Assembly: GCA_944322585.1 (NCBI GenBank) | Contig: CALUPB010000020.1 | Span: 1 to 45,543, forward strand | DNA: 45,543 bases | Reading direction: 5' to 3' | Source: an uncultured Bacteroidales bacterium | Lineage (GTDB): Bacteria > Bacteroidota > Bacteroidia > Bacteroidales > UBA932 | Shown here: piece by piece, positions 1-8,651 of the stretch | How the letters are laid out: each line of letters starts with the position of its first letter | Position numbering within the stretch: position 1 is the first letter of the stretch | Notes under the pieces: model-generated | Database searches by the model: none | What the model was told of the DNA's origin: nothing | The model's input: only the letters and a program-made list of their open reading frames with translations | Position numbers and translations under genes: made by a program

Positions 1-1053
1 TATTACCGGAGCACATTGCAGGGGTTTTATAGCGTAATGAAGGCGAAAGACGAGTGCATCCGTTTCGGATTTCTGACGGGAGTGACGAAGATCGGTAAAC
101 TGAGCGTGTTCAGCGGACTTAACAATCTCATCGACATCTCCATGGAACGTGAGTACTCTGACATCTGCGGGATATCCGATGATGACCTGCACGAATATTT
201 TCCGGCAAGCGTGAAGGAACTTGCGGAAGCGAACGGACTGACGGAAGAGGAGTGTTACAGGAAACTGGCAGAGATGTATGACGGCTACCATTTCTGTCAC
301 AACAGCCTCGGGATGTACAATCCGTTCAGTCTGCTCAATACATTCCGGGGTAAGGAGTTCAAGGAATACTGGTTCGAGACGGGGACACCGACGTTTTTAG
401 TGAAAGTGATGCAGCGGACGTCCTATGATATCACGACCCTGTCAGACGAGGAAGTGGATTCATCGCTTTTGAGCACAGTGAACACTGTATTCGAGAATCC
501 TATACCGTTGCTTTACCAGAGCGGTTATCTGACCATCACGGGCTACGACCCCGAATTCGCCCTGTACAGATTGGGTTTCCCTAACCGTGAGGTGAAGACC
601 GGGTTCCTGAACTTCATCTTCCAGTACTATGTACCCGGGGAACAGACGTCGGGTATCACCCTGATATCGAAAATATCGCGTGCGTTGCGGGGAGGGAAGC
701 CGGATGAGATGATGCGGTTGCTGGAGGGGATGTTTGCGAGAGCTAATTATCAGATCCAGGGAGATGCGGAGAAGGACTTCCAGTATGCGATGTACATCAT
801 CTTCGAACTTCTCGGGGAATATGTCCAGACGGAAAGACAGACGAGCAACGGTAGGATAGACATCCTTCTTCAGACGAAGGACTATATCTATGTCATGGAA
901 CTGAAGGTGGACGGCACAGCCGACGAGGCACTGGCGCAGATAGAGGAGAAAGGTTATGCGAAACCGTTCGCCGCCGACCCACGCAAGCTCTGTAAAATCG
1001 GTGTCAGCTTCTCCTCCGCCACCCGCCGTATCGAGGAGTGGAAAGTCCTCTGA
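1..1053 (+). CDS. AAA-ATPase-like / PD-(D/E)XK nuclease-domain protein (5' end outside window)
   Basis: The reading frame is open from base 1 (Tyr-Tyr-Arg-Ser-Thr-Leu) and ends in TGA at 1051-1053, so only the last 350 or so residues are present; the N-terminal P-loop half lies outside the window. The segment KIGKLSVFSGLNNLIDISM is typical of the AAA-ATPase-like family (AAA-ATPase_like, PF09820). The C-terminal part, with GRIDILLQTKDYIYVMELK followed by a Gln and YAKPF about 20 residues later, matches the PD-(D/E)XK nuclease-like domain usually attached to it (PDDEXK_9, DUF1703): acidic D, then ExK. These genes are very numerous in Bacteroidales genomes and often stand alone; their job is not established. 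It converges on the methylase remnant, only 20 bp away, with no visible terminator between. Family assignment is firm, function is not. Confidence 0.85.
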   Translation, partial: YYRSTLQGFYSVMKAKDECIRFGFLTGVTKIGKLSVFSGLNNLIDISMEREYSDICGISDDDLHEYFPASVKELAEANGLTEEECYRKLAEMYDGYHFCHNSLGMYNPFSLLNTFRGKEFKEYWFETGTPTFLVKVMQRTSYDITTLSDEEVDSSLLSTVNTVFENPIPLLYQSGYLTITGYDPEFALYRLGFPNREVKTGFLNFIFQYYVPGEQTSGITLISKISRALRGGKPDEMMRLLEGMFARANYQIQGDAEKDFQYAMYIIFELLGEYVQTERQTSNGRIDILLQTKDYIYVMELKVDGTADEALAQIEEKGYAKPFAADPRKLCKIGVSFSSATRRIEEWKVL

Positions 1054-1073
1054 TATCTTTATTCGAGGGGTAT

Positions 1074-2920
1074 TCAGGTATTCTCCCGATAATACGGCCG
1101 CAGGAAGTTGTCTATATCATTTTTATCATTAAAAGATAAAAGTGTCATTATGGCTTTTTCATCAAAGTCCGGGATACAGAAATTCTTGATATTGATGCCG
1201 GACAGAGCATAATAACCCGCAGAATATGGTTTGCTGTTCAATGTAATGTATTCCCAGAAAACAGTGCTTTCGATGATTCGTTTTAATATTTGGAGAGTCT
1301 GCATGTTGTCGGAGACGAATGCCATGCCGTTATAAAGTAACAGGTTTTTATCATCGCACAGAATACAATTTAATGGCTTGTCGGCAATTTTCGGAAAAAA
1401 CAGTTTATACCGGGGCATAGTCAATGACTGTGTTCTGCCATATTGATACCACACAGGATATTTCTCTCCGTTCCCCTTATCTCTTGCATATAATGTTTCG
1501 CGTTGCGATTTTAAATATGCATAAGTTTTAGGGTATTCTGTTTTCATTATGTCTTCGTCGATAATACAGGCCTTGCCATCCTGAGATATCAGATATGGGA
1601 AAATTACCTTTTCCGCTATGGCTTGTATGGCCGTTTCAGAGTTCAGCCTGTTTGAATTGACAATGTCCCGGCAGATATTTTTCTCTATGCAATATGTTGC
1701 GTCTTTTTTCTTTATGTAATAGTAGACTTCGTCTTCCTTTACCGGCATAAAAATATATATGTCATTACACAAAGTAGCAATGCCATGGCGGGAACTACAG
1801 TATTTCCTGATCGGGATACCGGCAGATTCGAAATGAAGCGCTTTTTCATGGCTGTTCAGAAGCCATCCCTGAAAGTCATTTAATTTATCATATTCAATAT
1901 TATTGAAAATCTGTTCACGGGTCAGGTCACCTGTTTCGTTGAGCATATAATGGACGGTGTGATTTCTGATGGATTTGTCAAGAAAGAACAGGCAGGTGTA
2001 TGTATTTCTGCTTCTGAACATCTGATGGTCCCTGAAATCTATCAGAGTGATATCGAAGCCTGAATCCGAGAAAAACTTCCGGACGGCACGTCCGTTGACA
2101 GACCTGAAGAAGCTGTTCATTGTTATATATCCTAAAATGCCGTTATCAGATAGCATTTCTACTGCTATCTGAAAAAAGGAATGTATAAGTCAGGATGTCC
2201 GGATATACAGACGGAGTAATTTCGCATTTTTTCTTTTGTCTCTTTGCTGACATTCCGTGAACAGGAGTATGGAGGATTTCCCACTATTACATCGAAGCCG
2301 GAGTAAGCCATGGGCCAGTCCGCAGTTTTGAAATCCAGGGTGTCAGCATGCAGAAGATTGAACTGGAATGCCCTGTCTTCTCCATAGCTATATGCCAGAA
2401 GTTCAAGAATTATTTTAGTCCTTTCTAAGGAATAGTCCTGTATATCGATGCCGAACAGATTTTCTATGTATATGTCATAGAAGTCTTTCCCGGTATGCTC
2501 ATGTATATATATGGCGGCATCCATGAGAAAGCCCCCGCATCCGCAGGCAATGTCTGCGATTCTGATATTTTTTAGCTGTTCATCGGTATATTTTTCTAAA
2601 CATCTGTTTATGATTGTTTTCCTGATGTCTCCCGGTGTATATACAGCTCCTGTTACAATTCTGTCTGCAGGAGAGATGACGAATTCAAAAAGCTCTATCA
2701 GATTCTCGAAAGAAAAACTGTAGCCTGATTTTTTCAGTATTGCTGTGAAATAGTCTGTATCAATATTGTCAATATCCGACTGATTTAATAGACCGGTTAT
2801 ATGATTATTCTGAAAATTCCATCTTTCCTCTTTCTGAAATGCCGAAATGAACAGTCTGTTCACCACGGCAGTATCGGAAAGGTTTATCTTATCCAAATAT
2901 CTGAAAATACTATGTTTCAT
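1074..2920 (-). pseudogene. N6-adenine DNA methylase (Eco57I/TaqI-like), frameshifted
   Basis: This is one gene split into two frames. The upstream part (2920 to 2165, 251 residues) holds the SAM-binding motif I (ADIACGCGGF, around residue 125) and the catalytic motif IV NPPYS for N6-adenine methylation. The downstream part (2156 to 1074) continues as the end of the methylase domain and a TaqI-like target-recognition domain (HGIATLCNDIYIF). The break is in an A6 run on the plus strand at 2172-2177: adding one base joins IPFF to QIAVEMLSDNGILGY without a gap, giving about 613 residues, normal for this family. The gene starts 3 bp after the HNH remnant, so it is the last gene of the kinase-receiver-HNH-methylase operon. 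The catalytic half could still be made, but without its recognition domain. A sequencing error or phase variation remains possible. Confidence 0.85.
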
Positions 2921-2923
2921 ATA

Positions 2924-3318
2924 TCAGAAGACAGGAGTTTCTCTTAATTCTTCTTCATATTTCATATACATTTCTGCAATTTCCCGAATTTGCCTGTTTG
3001 CATCCGGATTATTGTCTGCTGTGTTTTCAATCAGAATTTTCAAGTTTGTCTTCAGGTGTTCCAGTTGCCGGATAATATGGTGTGAAGGATGATATAGTCT
3101 CAGGGTGCTCCACATCCATTCCCCAAGTTCCGTAATCGGGATTATGGAACCGTCCCGAAGTGATCTACTTCGTAATATGTTTGCCTGAAATAATCGTGAT
3201 CGTCACAATACCCGCATCGTTGATGGAAATCTTCCCTCAGTTCCTTTTTCGCTTCGGATGCTTTGTTTATATGTGAAGGGTTTTCTCGCCGATGAGGTGT
3301 ATGTTTCCTGAAATCCAT
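2924..3318 (-). pseudogene. HNH endonuclease remnant with internal deletion
   Basis: From ATG at 3318 the minus strand reads 58 codons to TAA at 3144-3142. The end of this piece, RCGYCDDHDYFRQTYYEVDHF, has CxxC and the EVDHF core of an HNH nuclease (the first His of the beta-beta-alpha-metal fold). Right after it, in another frame, LRDGSIIPITELGEW begins and continues to the stop at 2924; it looks like the C-terminal helical part of the same family (LRLYHPSHHIIRQLEHLK). The middle, where the NxxxxC/N-H half of the active site and a second CxxC would be, is absent. So the gene has an internal deletion of perhaps 60-90 codons with its junction near 3145-3165, and the frame is lost. It starts 2 bp after the receiver gene and ends 3 bp before the methylase, so it was the nuclease partner in that operon. 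The HNH call rests on motifs only. Confidence 0.7.
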
Positions 3319-3320
3319 GA

Positions 3321-3977
3321 TTATCTGTTTTTTAGTTCTGATATCAGGTTGTCGGTTTTTCTGATTATTTCTTTCAGTTGACAGGAATAACCTATTGAAT
3401 TGAGATTGGAAGGCAAGGCATTGTCCTTGTCGGTTTCATTAAGGAACAGCTCGGCATGGAATAATGCCTCATCTTCTTCCGGAGACAAAGTCTGTCCGGA
3501 CAAAGATTTCCGATGAAGTTCCAGAATCGTGGCTTTTGCATTTTCCATTCTGTCCTTGTATGACTTTATGACATGCTTCAATACGAGTATGAAGTTGTCC
3601 AAGGCATCTTTGCCCTTGTCTTCAGAAAGCACTCCTTTCCCGTTTATGATCAGGACATTTTCGCTCTTGTCTATGGCATCTTTCTCAAAAGCGGTCATTA
3701 TGAAAATATGGAAATACTTATTATGTTTCATTATCTCGGACACGACATCTGCACCGGTATATGACACTTGTCCGGAACCATACAGCCGGAAATCCACAAT
3801 AATGGCATCTATATAGTTATCGATAATAAACTGCCATATCTTGTCCAGAGAGATAGGGAAATCCACCACTGTGACATTGAATTCGGAACCGAGTTTATTG
3901 ATCGCTATTGCTTGCCACAACTCTTCTTCATCAAGATAACCTATGTTATATTTGGCCATTTTGTCTTGCATTATCAT
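3321..3977 (-). CDS. Receiver (CheY-like) protein without DNA-binding output
   Basis: About 218 residues. The N-terminal half has the receiver pattern: an acidic cluster after strand 1 (GYLDEEE), the likely phospho-acceptor Asp in IIVDFRLYG, the conserved Thr in IMTAFE, and a Lys in INGKG. The remaining 90 residues are predicted helical and charged, with no helix-turn-helix, so it is not an ordinary transcription factor. The ATG at 3977 overlaps the kinase stop (ATGA), pointing to translational coupling; an earlier ATG at 4004 has an AGGA 6 bases upstream and is also possible. It is the only gene of this operon that looks intact. By position it should be the partner of the kinase next to it, and its output may be the HNH/methylase pair rather than a promoter; that last point is inference. 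Confidence 0.75.
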   Translation of the reverse strand: MIMQDKMAKYNIGYLDEEELWQAIAINKLGSEFNVTVVDFPISLDKIWQFIIDNYIDAIIVDFRLYGSGQVSYTGADVVSEIMKHNKYFHIFIMTAFEKDAIDKSENVLIINGKGVLSEDKGKDALDNFILVLKHVIKSYKDRMENAKATILELHRKSLSGQTLSPEEDEALFHAELFLNETDKDNALPSNLNSIGYSCQLKEIIRKTDNLISELKNR

Positions 3978-4899
3978 TTCAGTTTTAATATTATTTTCAT
4001 ACAAAATCCTTTTGGGACGGGATTTACATATATTTGGGCATCCGGATAAGAGTCTATTATCCCTTTGACAATGAATAATCCCATTCCGGTTCCTGTCTTA
4101 TTCCCGTTTTTGTCTCTGGAGGAGGTCTCGAACGCGTCGAAAATCATTTGAGGATTCTGGGTGTATTCTGCGGCAAGCCCCAGACCGTTATCCATGAAAT
4201 CGACCTTCAGAAAACCGGATTGGCAGATCCATTTTAGTGTAATTCTCTTGTCATTCCCGGATGTCCTGAGCAAAGATGTGACAGCGTTGGTTATTAAATT
4301 GTTGAATATACTGTCCAAATCTATTTCATATCCGTAGAATATCGGTTCGCCTTCATTCGGATTGATATCGAAATGAATATTTTTCTGTTCAAGGGATGGC
4401 GCCCACGAAAGTTTAAGGTTATTGAAATAGTCTTTCAGCAATATTTCCTTCCTGTCCCGTTTGTCGCGGCGGATAGCATTGAGGGAATAATTCAGCCATT
4501 GATGCAGTTTGATATCATCATTTCTGATGAGTTGCAGCAGATAGTATGGATTGTCGAATTTGCTTTTCTTGGCAACATCTTCTTCAGGGATTAACTGCAA
4601 CATCGCATCCCTGAGCAAATCGGTGCGTGGCAACAATAATTTGGAAAGGCTTTGTAATTCATGGGTAAATGAGGCTACAGCTATCCCGCTGCTTGCAAGG
4701 CTTCTTAACATTCTGATTTCCGCATCTTTCTCGGACAGTTCGTTTTCCAGAGAGGAATAGCCTTCTGCCAGAATTTTCTCATTGTCGCTGAACTGTTTTT
4801 TCTGTCTTCATCCCGTCTCCGGTTTATGGTATCGGAAACTTTTTTAGCCTTATCTTCGTTCTGATGAAGCAATTTATAATATTGTGACAAAGAATACAT
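3974..4899 (-). pseudogene. Histidine kinase, frameshifted and probably lacking its N-terminal sensor
   Basis: The downstream part (4711 to 3974) is a clear histidine kinase: H-box ASFTHELQS, N-box NNLITNAVTSLL, G1 DNGLGL, F-box FDAFETS and G2 GTGMGLFIVK. The upstream part (4899 to 4705) is a charged helix in another frame. They join if one base is added to the T6 run at 4796-4801 (A6 on the coding strand): DRKN... becomes DRKKQFSDNEKILAEGYSSL and runs straight into MLRSLASSGIAV. The restored protein has about 308 residues starting MYSLSQYY, with a short coiled coil and no sensor domain or membrane segment. A stop codon lies in frame 14 codons upstream, so the gene either really is this short or lost a large N-terminal part where the island meets aroK. 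The kinase core could still be made from an internal start. Confidence 0.8.
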
Positions 4900-4953
4900 G
4901 ATCGTATTCCTGTCTTTTTCGAAATGAATGGAAAATTGTTATATTCACAAGGA

Positions 4954-5694
4954 TTATCTGGCGTCCGGCAGGCGGGAAGCGATTTCGGAGGCGACGGCGG
5001 GGAAGGATTTGCCGTCGATGTCGATGATGAGGCGGGCGGTGGATTCGTAGGCCTTGCTGCGGCAAGACATGAGGGTTTCAATTCTGTCGCGAAGGGTGGA
5101 GGAATAGGAATCTTTCGGGAAATATCGGGACGGTTCAGGATGGAGGGTAGCGGAAGCAGTCCCGGCGGAGGAGAGCATGGGACGGTTCGAGGTGTCGTTC
5201 TGCAGATTCCGGACGAGGGTGTCGATGCCTGCCTGCAGGTAGATGCAGAATGTCTTTTCTCTTATCAATTCCACACATCCGGGAGTAGTAAGGGTCCCCC
5301 CTCCGAGGGACAGTATAAAGTCGGCAGGTCCGTCAGGAATAGCAGCGGATTGAGATATGCTGGGGATGTCAGGAAGTGCGGCAGGGGTGTGCGACATGGA
5401 GGTACTGCCCGGAGTGCCGGAGAGGGCATTTGTTGCGGTATTGTCTGCCACATTGATTGCAGGTTGAGTGCACATTGACCGGGACAGGGGAAGAAGCAGT
5501 CGCCGGAGGGCAGAGAGTTCCATTGTACGGAATGCCGGTTCTCCGTCTGTTGTGAAGATTTCGGGGATGGTTCGTCCGGCAGAGTTCTCTATAAAGGTAT
5601 CGAGATCCACGACAGGCAGGGAAAGCAGTGTCGAGAGTTCTTTCCCGACACTGCTTTTACCGCATCCCATAAATCCTGTCAACGATATTATCAT
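4954..5694 (-). CDS. aroK: Shikimate kinase with extra low-complexity insertion
   Basis: Phosphorylates shikimate with ATP (fifth step of the chorismate pathway), in the cytosol. Walker A is GFMGCGKSS (residues 7-15); the substrate-binding residues follow as DLD (30-32), an Arg in EPAFR (56), and GGGT (131-134). The LID carries NRPML (170-174) and the C-terminal helix has the RxxxYExxA pattern (RSKAYESTA). At 246 residues it is some 70 longer than the usual 170-175: residues about 70-122 are a Ser/Thr/Pro/Ala-rich stretch between helix and GGGT loop, and the LID is also lengthened (about 175-198). All catalytic positions are kept, so it is probably active. The start is 2 bp after the parC stop; it is the last gene of the rluB-era-parC-aroK run. 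Confidence 0.92.
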   Translation of the reverse strand: MIISLTGFMGCGKSSVGKELSTLLSLPVVDLDTFIENSAGRTIPEIFTTDGEPAFRTMELSALRRLLLPLSRSMCTQPAINVADNTATNALSGTPGSTSMSHTPAALPDIPSISQSAAIPDGPADFILSLGGGTLTTPGCVELIREKTFCIYLQAGIDTLVRNLQNDTSNRPMLSSAGTASATLHPEPSRYFPKDSYSSTLRDRIETLMSCRSKAYESTARLIIDIDGKSFPAVASEIASRLPDAR

Positions 5695-5696
5695 GG

Positions 5697-8573
5697 TTAA
5701 AACAGTGTAGGCTGGTCGTCATCGCTTATCTCATCGTCGGAGAAGCCCGGAGTCCAGCCTTCCCTTTCCGGCATACCTTTCGGGCCGGCGGTCTCGGTTG
5801 TCATGCCGTCAACCTTGACAGAAGCGGTATCTGCTGTCATGCTGCTTCTGTCGTCTCCGTCGTCTGGCCTGACATTGTCGCCTGTACCTGCATCCGATGT
5901 GTCCGTGTCTGCATTTGTCTCTCCGGCTGTACCGTTGTCATGTACGTCATTCACGGAACTGTCATCGGAACCGGCATCTATGTCATCCTCAGGCTTGTGC
6001 AGCGGTTCTATGAAAGCCACGGCCTGCACTTCGTAAGGACTCACTTTCTTGCCTTTGGCCGTCAGGCCTTTCTTGGCGATGAATTCTTCCGCATCTATGT
6101 CTTCCGGAGCCCTGTGCGCATGCTTACCCCCGAAGGTGACTTCCACCTGAGGGTGCCTGTCGGAACTTATTTCCACGAGATACGACCCTTTTGAGGCGGA
6201 GATGAACGATACAGGGGTGTTGTCGCTTATGTCGAAGCTGAAGCGCTTGATATAGAACGCTTCTACCTCTCCGTCATAATACAGCGCGGTCCAGGTCCGT
6301 GACATGTCCAGCTTCTCTATCCTGAGCAGTTCTCCCTGATAGCGGTTGCTCATGTCGGTCGAAGTTGTGTAATATGTGCCGTCCTTGAATATGGCAAGTA
6401 TATGGTCATCGCTCCCGAACTGTCCGAGGTATTCTCCCCGGGAGTCTTCATTGAGCCTCTGGATGTCGGTGTCGAACCATATATCCTTTCCTCCTATCGT
6501 GGACACTCCCTTGCTCTTGAGCAGGATTTTCTGAACAGGATTCTTGGATACGAGGTTGCCTCTGGAACTCCTTCCCTTGATGGCGAGCCGGGAGAAATCG
6601 TATTCGCTGATGAGTTTTTTGAGTTTCAGTCTCGGCCGGAGGTATATTTTCACCGTTTCCGCTTCACCGTTGCTGTTGGCAGTGAACCACAGTATGGAAG
6701 AGCCGTCAGTCCCCTGGGTGATGTCATATTCCTTGTCCCGTGTGACTCCTCCTACAGAGAACCGTTTGGCATAGTAGGCTCCGTTCTTTCCGTCACGGTA
6801 GATTGCATTGTAGGTAGTCCTCTGGTCATTGCGGTCGAACAGGCCCACATGGATGATGTCGGGCCCGAAGAAAGCCTTGTCGCTTACCTTGGTGACACGG
6901 TATTTGCCGTTCTTGTTGAACACTATTATTTCCGAAAGATCGGAGCAGTCGCACACGAGTTCGGCATTGTCCTCTTTCTTGAGTCCGATTCCGACAAAGC
7001 CTTCCGCCATATTGGCATACAGTTTTGCGTTGTTGCTCACGACGCGGGTTACGGCAATGTTCTGGAAATTCGTGATTTCGGTGTGCCGGACATATTTCTG
7101 TCCGTATTTTTTCTTTATGTTGCGGAAATGCCGTACCGTAAATTCCGTGAGATGCTCCAGGTGGTTGCGGACTTCTTCGATTTCGTCTTCTATCCCTTTG
7201 AGCTTGTCTTCCACGGCTTTGGTGTCGAACTTGGATATCTTCCTGACCGGCTTCTCGACGAGCTTGAGGATGTCGTCCATCACGATTTCCTTTTTCAGGA
7301 GTCCCTGATATTTCTTCATTTCGGTGAAGACTTCGTCCAATTGGGCTTCCCATGAGCGGGAGTCGGCTTCAAGCAGCTTGTACACCCTGTTTTCGAAGAA
7401 TATCTTCTCCAACGAGCTGTAGTGCCAGTCGTCCTCCAGTTCTCCGAGCCGTATCTGCAGTTCCTGTCCGAGCAGGTCGCGCGTATGCATCGTGCTGTAC
7501 CTCAGAATGTCGTCCACATTCAGGAACTGCGGCTTGTTCTCCACTATCACACAGGCATTCGGAGAGATGGAGACTTCGCAGTTGGTGAATGCATACAGGG
7601 CATCGATGGTCTTGTCCGGAGACACGTCGTTAGGGAGATGGATGATGATGTTGACCTGTTCCGTGGTGAGGTCGTCTATCTTCCTTATCTTGATTTTCCC
7701 TTTGTCCTTGGCCTTGATGATGGATTCTATTAGCCGTTCGGTCGTCTGTCCGAACGGAAGCTCCGTGACGGCAAGCGTGCTCTTGTCGATTTTGTCGATT
7801 TTTGCCCTGACACGTACTACACCTCCTCTCTGTCCCTTGTTGTATTTGGAACAGTCGGCGAATCCTCCGGTAGGGAAGTCGGGATACAGTTCGAAATCCC
7901 GGCCCTCGAGAATGTCTATCGAAGCGTCGATGAGCTCGTTGAAGTTGTGGGGGAGTATCTTGGATGCGAGACCTACGGCGATGCCGTCCTCTCCCTGGGC
8001 GAGGAGCAGAGGGAATTTGACGGGAAGTTCCACAGGTTCCTGATTGCGCCCGTCGTATGAAGTCATCCAGTTGGTTGTCTTGGGATTGAAGACCACTTCC
8101 TTGGCGAATTTGGACAGTCTTGCCTCAATATAACGTGGAGCGGCGTTCGAGTCTCCGGTGAGGATGTTCCCCCAGTTCCCCTGACAGTCGATCAGCAGGT
8201 CTTTCTGTCCGAGGGTCACTAATGCACCGAGTATGGATGCGTCTCCATGAGGATGGTACTGCATGGCCTGTCCCACGATATTCGCCACCTTGGTGAGGCT
8301 GCTGTCATCCATCCTGTACATGGCGTGCAGAACCCTGCGCTGTACAGGTTTCAGACCGTCCGTGATATGTGGGACAGCTCTCTGGAGGATGACATAGGAA
8401 GAAAAGTCCAGAAACCATTCCTTGAACATTCCGGACAACTTGAATTTACGGCTGTTCTCTCCTGTCAGCCGGTCGAATCTTCCCGATGACTGGTCGGAGG
8501 TCTCGTCGAGCGGAGCCTCGTTGATGTCATCGTCGTCATACTCCTCAGGGAGCTCGATGTCGTTGTTGCTCAT
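5697..8573 (-). CDS. parC: DNA topoisomerase IV/gyrase subunit A (ParC type)
   Basis: Subunit A of the type IIA topoisomerase that separates replicated chromosomes. The breakage-reunion domain is recognised from FLDFSSYVILQRAVPHITDG through QYHPHGD; the DNA-cleaving Tyr is in AAPRYIEARLS (about residue 148). A coiled-coil tower with a long charged helix follows, then a poor but recognisable beta-propeller region. The last 100 residues are acidic, Asp/Ser/Thr-rich and presumably disordered, ending in DDDQPTLF. I use ATG 8573 (MSNNDIEL) instead of the TTG two codons upstream. The stop lies 2 bp before aroK. ParC rather than GyrA is inferred from the divergent C-terminal domain and lack of a standard GyrA box; the gene family itself is certain. 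Confidence 0.9.
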   Translation of the reverse strand: MSNNDIELPEEYDDDDINEAPLDETSDQSSGRFDRLTGENSRKFKLSGMFKEWFLDFSSYVILQRAVPHITDGLKPVQRRVLHAMYRMDDSSLTKVANIVGQAMQYHPHGDASILGALVTLGQKDLLIDCQGNWGNILTGDSNAAPRYIEARLSKFAKEVVFNPKTTNWMTSYDGRNQEPVELPVKFPLLLAQGEDGIAVGLASKILPHNFNELIDASIDILEGRDFELYPDFPTGGFADCSKYNKGQRGGVVRVRAKIDKIDKSTLAVTELPFGQTTERLIESIIKAKDKGKIKIRKIDDLTTEQVNIIIHLPNDVSPDKTIDALYAFTNCEVSISPNACVIVENKPQFLNVDDILRYSTMHTRDLLGQELQIRLGELEDDWHYSSLEKIFFENRVYKLLEADSRSWEAQLDEVFTEMKKYQGLLKKEIVMDDILKLVEKPVRKISKFDTKAVEDKLKGIEDEIEEVRNHLEHLTEFTVRHFRNIKKKYGQKYVRHTEITNFQNIAVTRVVSNNAKLYANMAEGFVGIGLKKEDNAELVCDCSDLSEIIVFNKNGKYRVTKVSDKAFFGPDIIHVGLFDRNDQRTTYNAIYRDGKNGAYYAKRFSVGGVTRDKEYDITQGTDGSSILWFTANSNGEAETVKIYLRPRLKLKKLISEYDFSRLAIKGRSSRGNLVSKNPVQKILLKSKGVSTIGGKDIWFDTDIQRLNEDSRGEYLGQFGSDDHILAIFKDGTYYTTSTDMSNRYQGELLRIEKLDMSRTWTALYYDGEVEAFYIKRFSFDISDNTPVSFISASKGSYLVEISSDRHPQVEVTFGGKHAHRAPEDIDAEEFIAKKGLTAKGKKVSPYEVQAVAFIEPLHKPEDDIDAGSDDSSVNDVHDNGTAGETNADTDTSDAGTGDNVRPDDGDDRSSMTADTASVKVDGMTTETAGPKGMPEREGWTPGFSDDEISDDDQPTLF

Positions 8574-8651
8574 TGTCAATACTGTTATAAATCTGATGCT
8601 TCACTTGTCCCGGTCCGGCCGGCAATGGACGGCTCCTCTTCCCGACGCCCG

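Noticed and set aside
1074-4899. Programmed ribosomal frameshifting as explanation of both A6 sites
   Set aside because: The downstream frames would need shifts in genes whose families are not known for it, and no stem-loop or Shine-Dalgarno-like stimulator stands next to the runs; decay, phase variation or sequencing error are simpler.
6402-7355. 317-codon plus-strand frame inside parC
   Set aside because: Antisense shadow of parC; no start signal, no motif.
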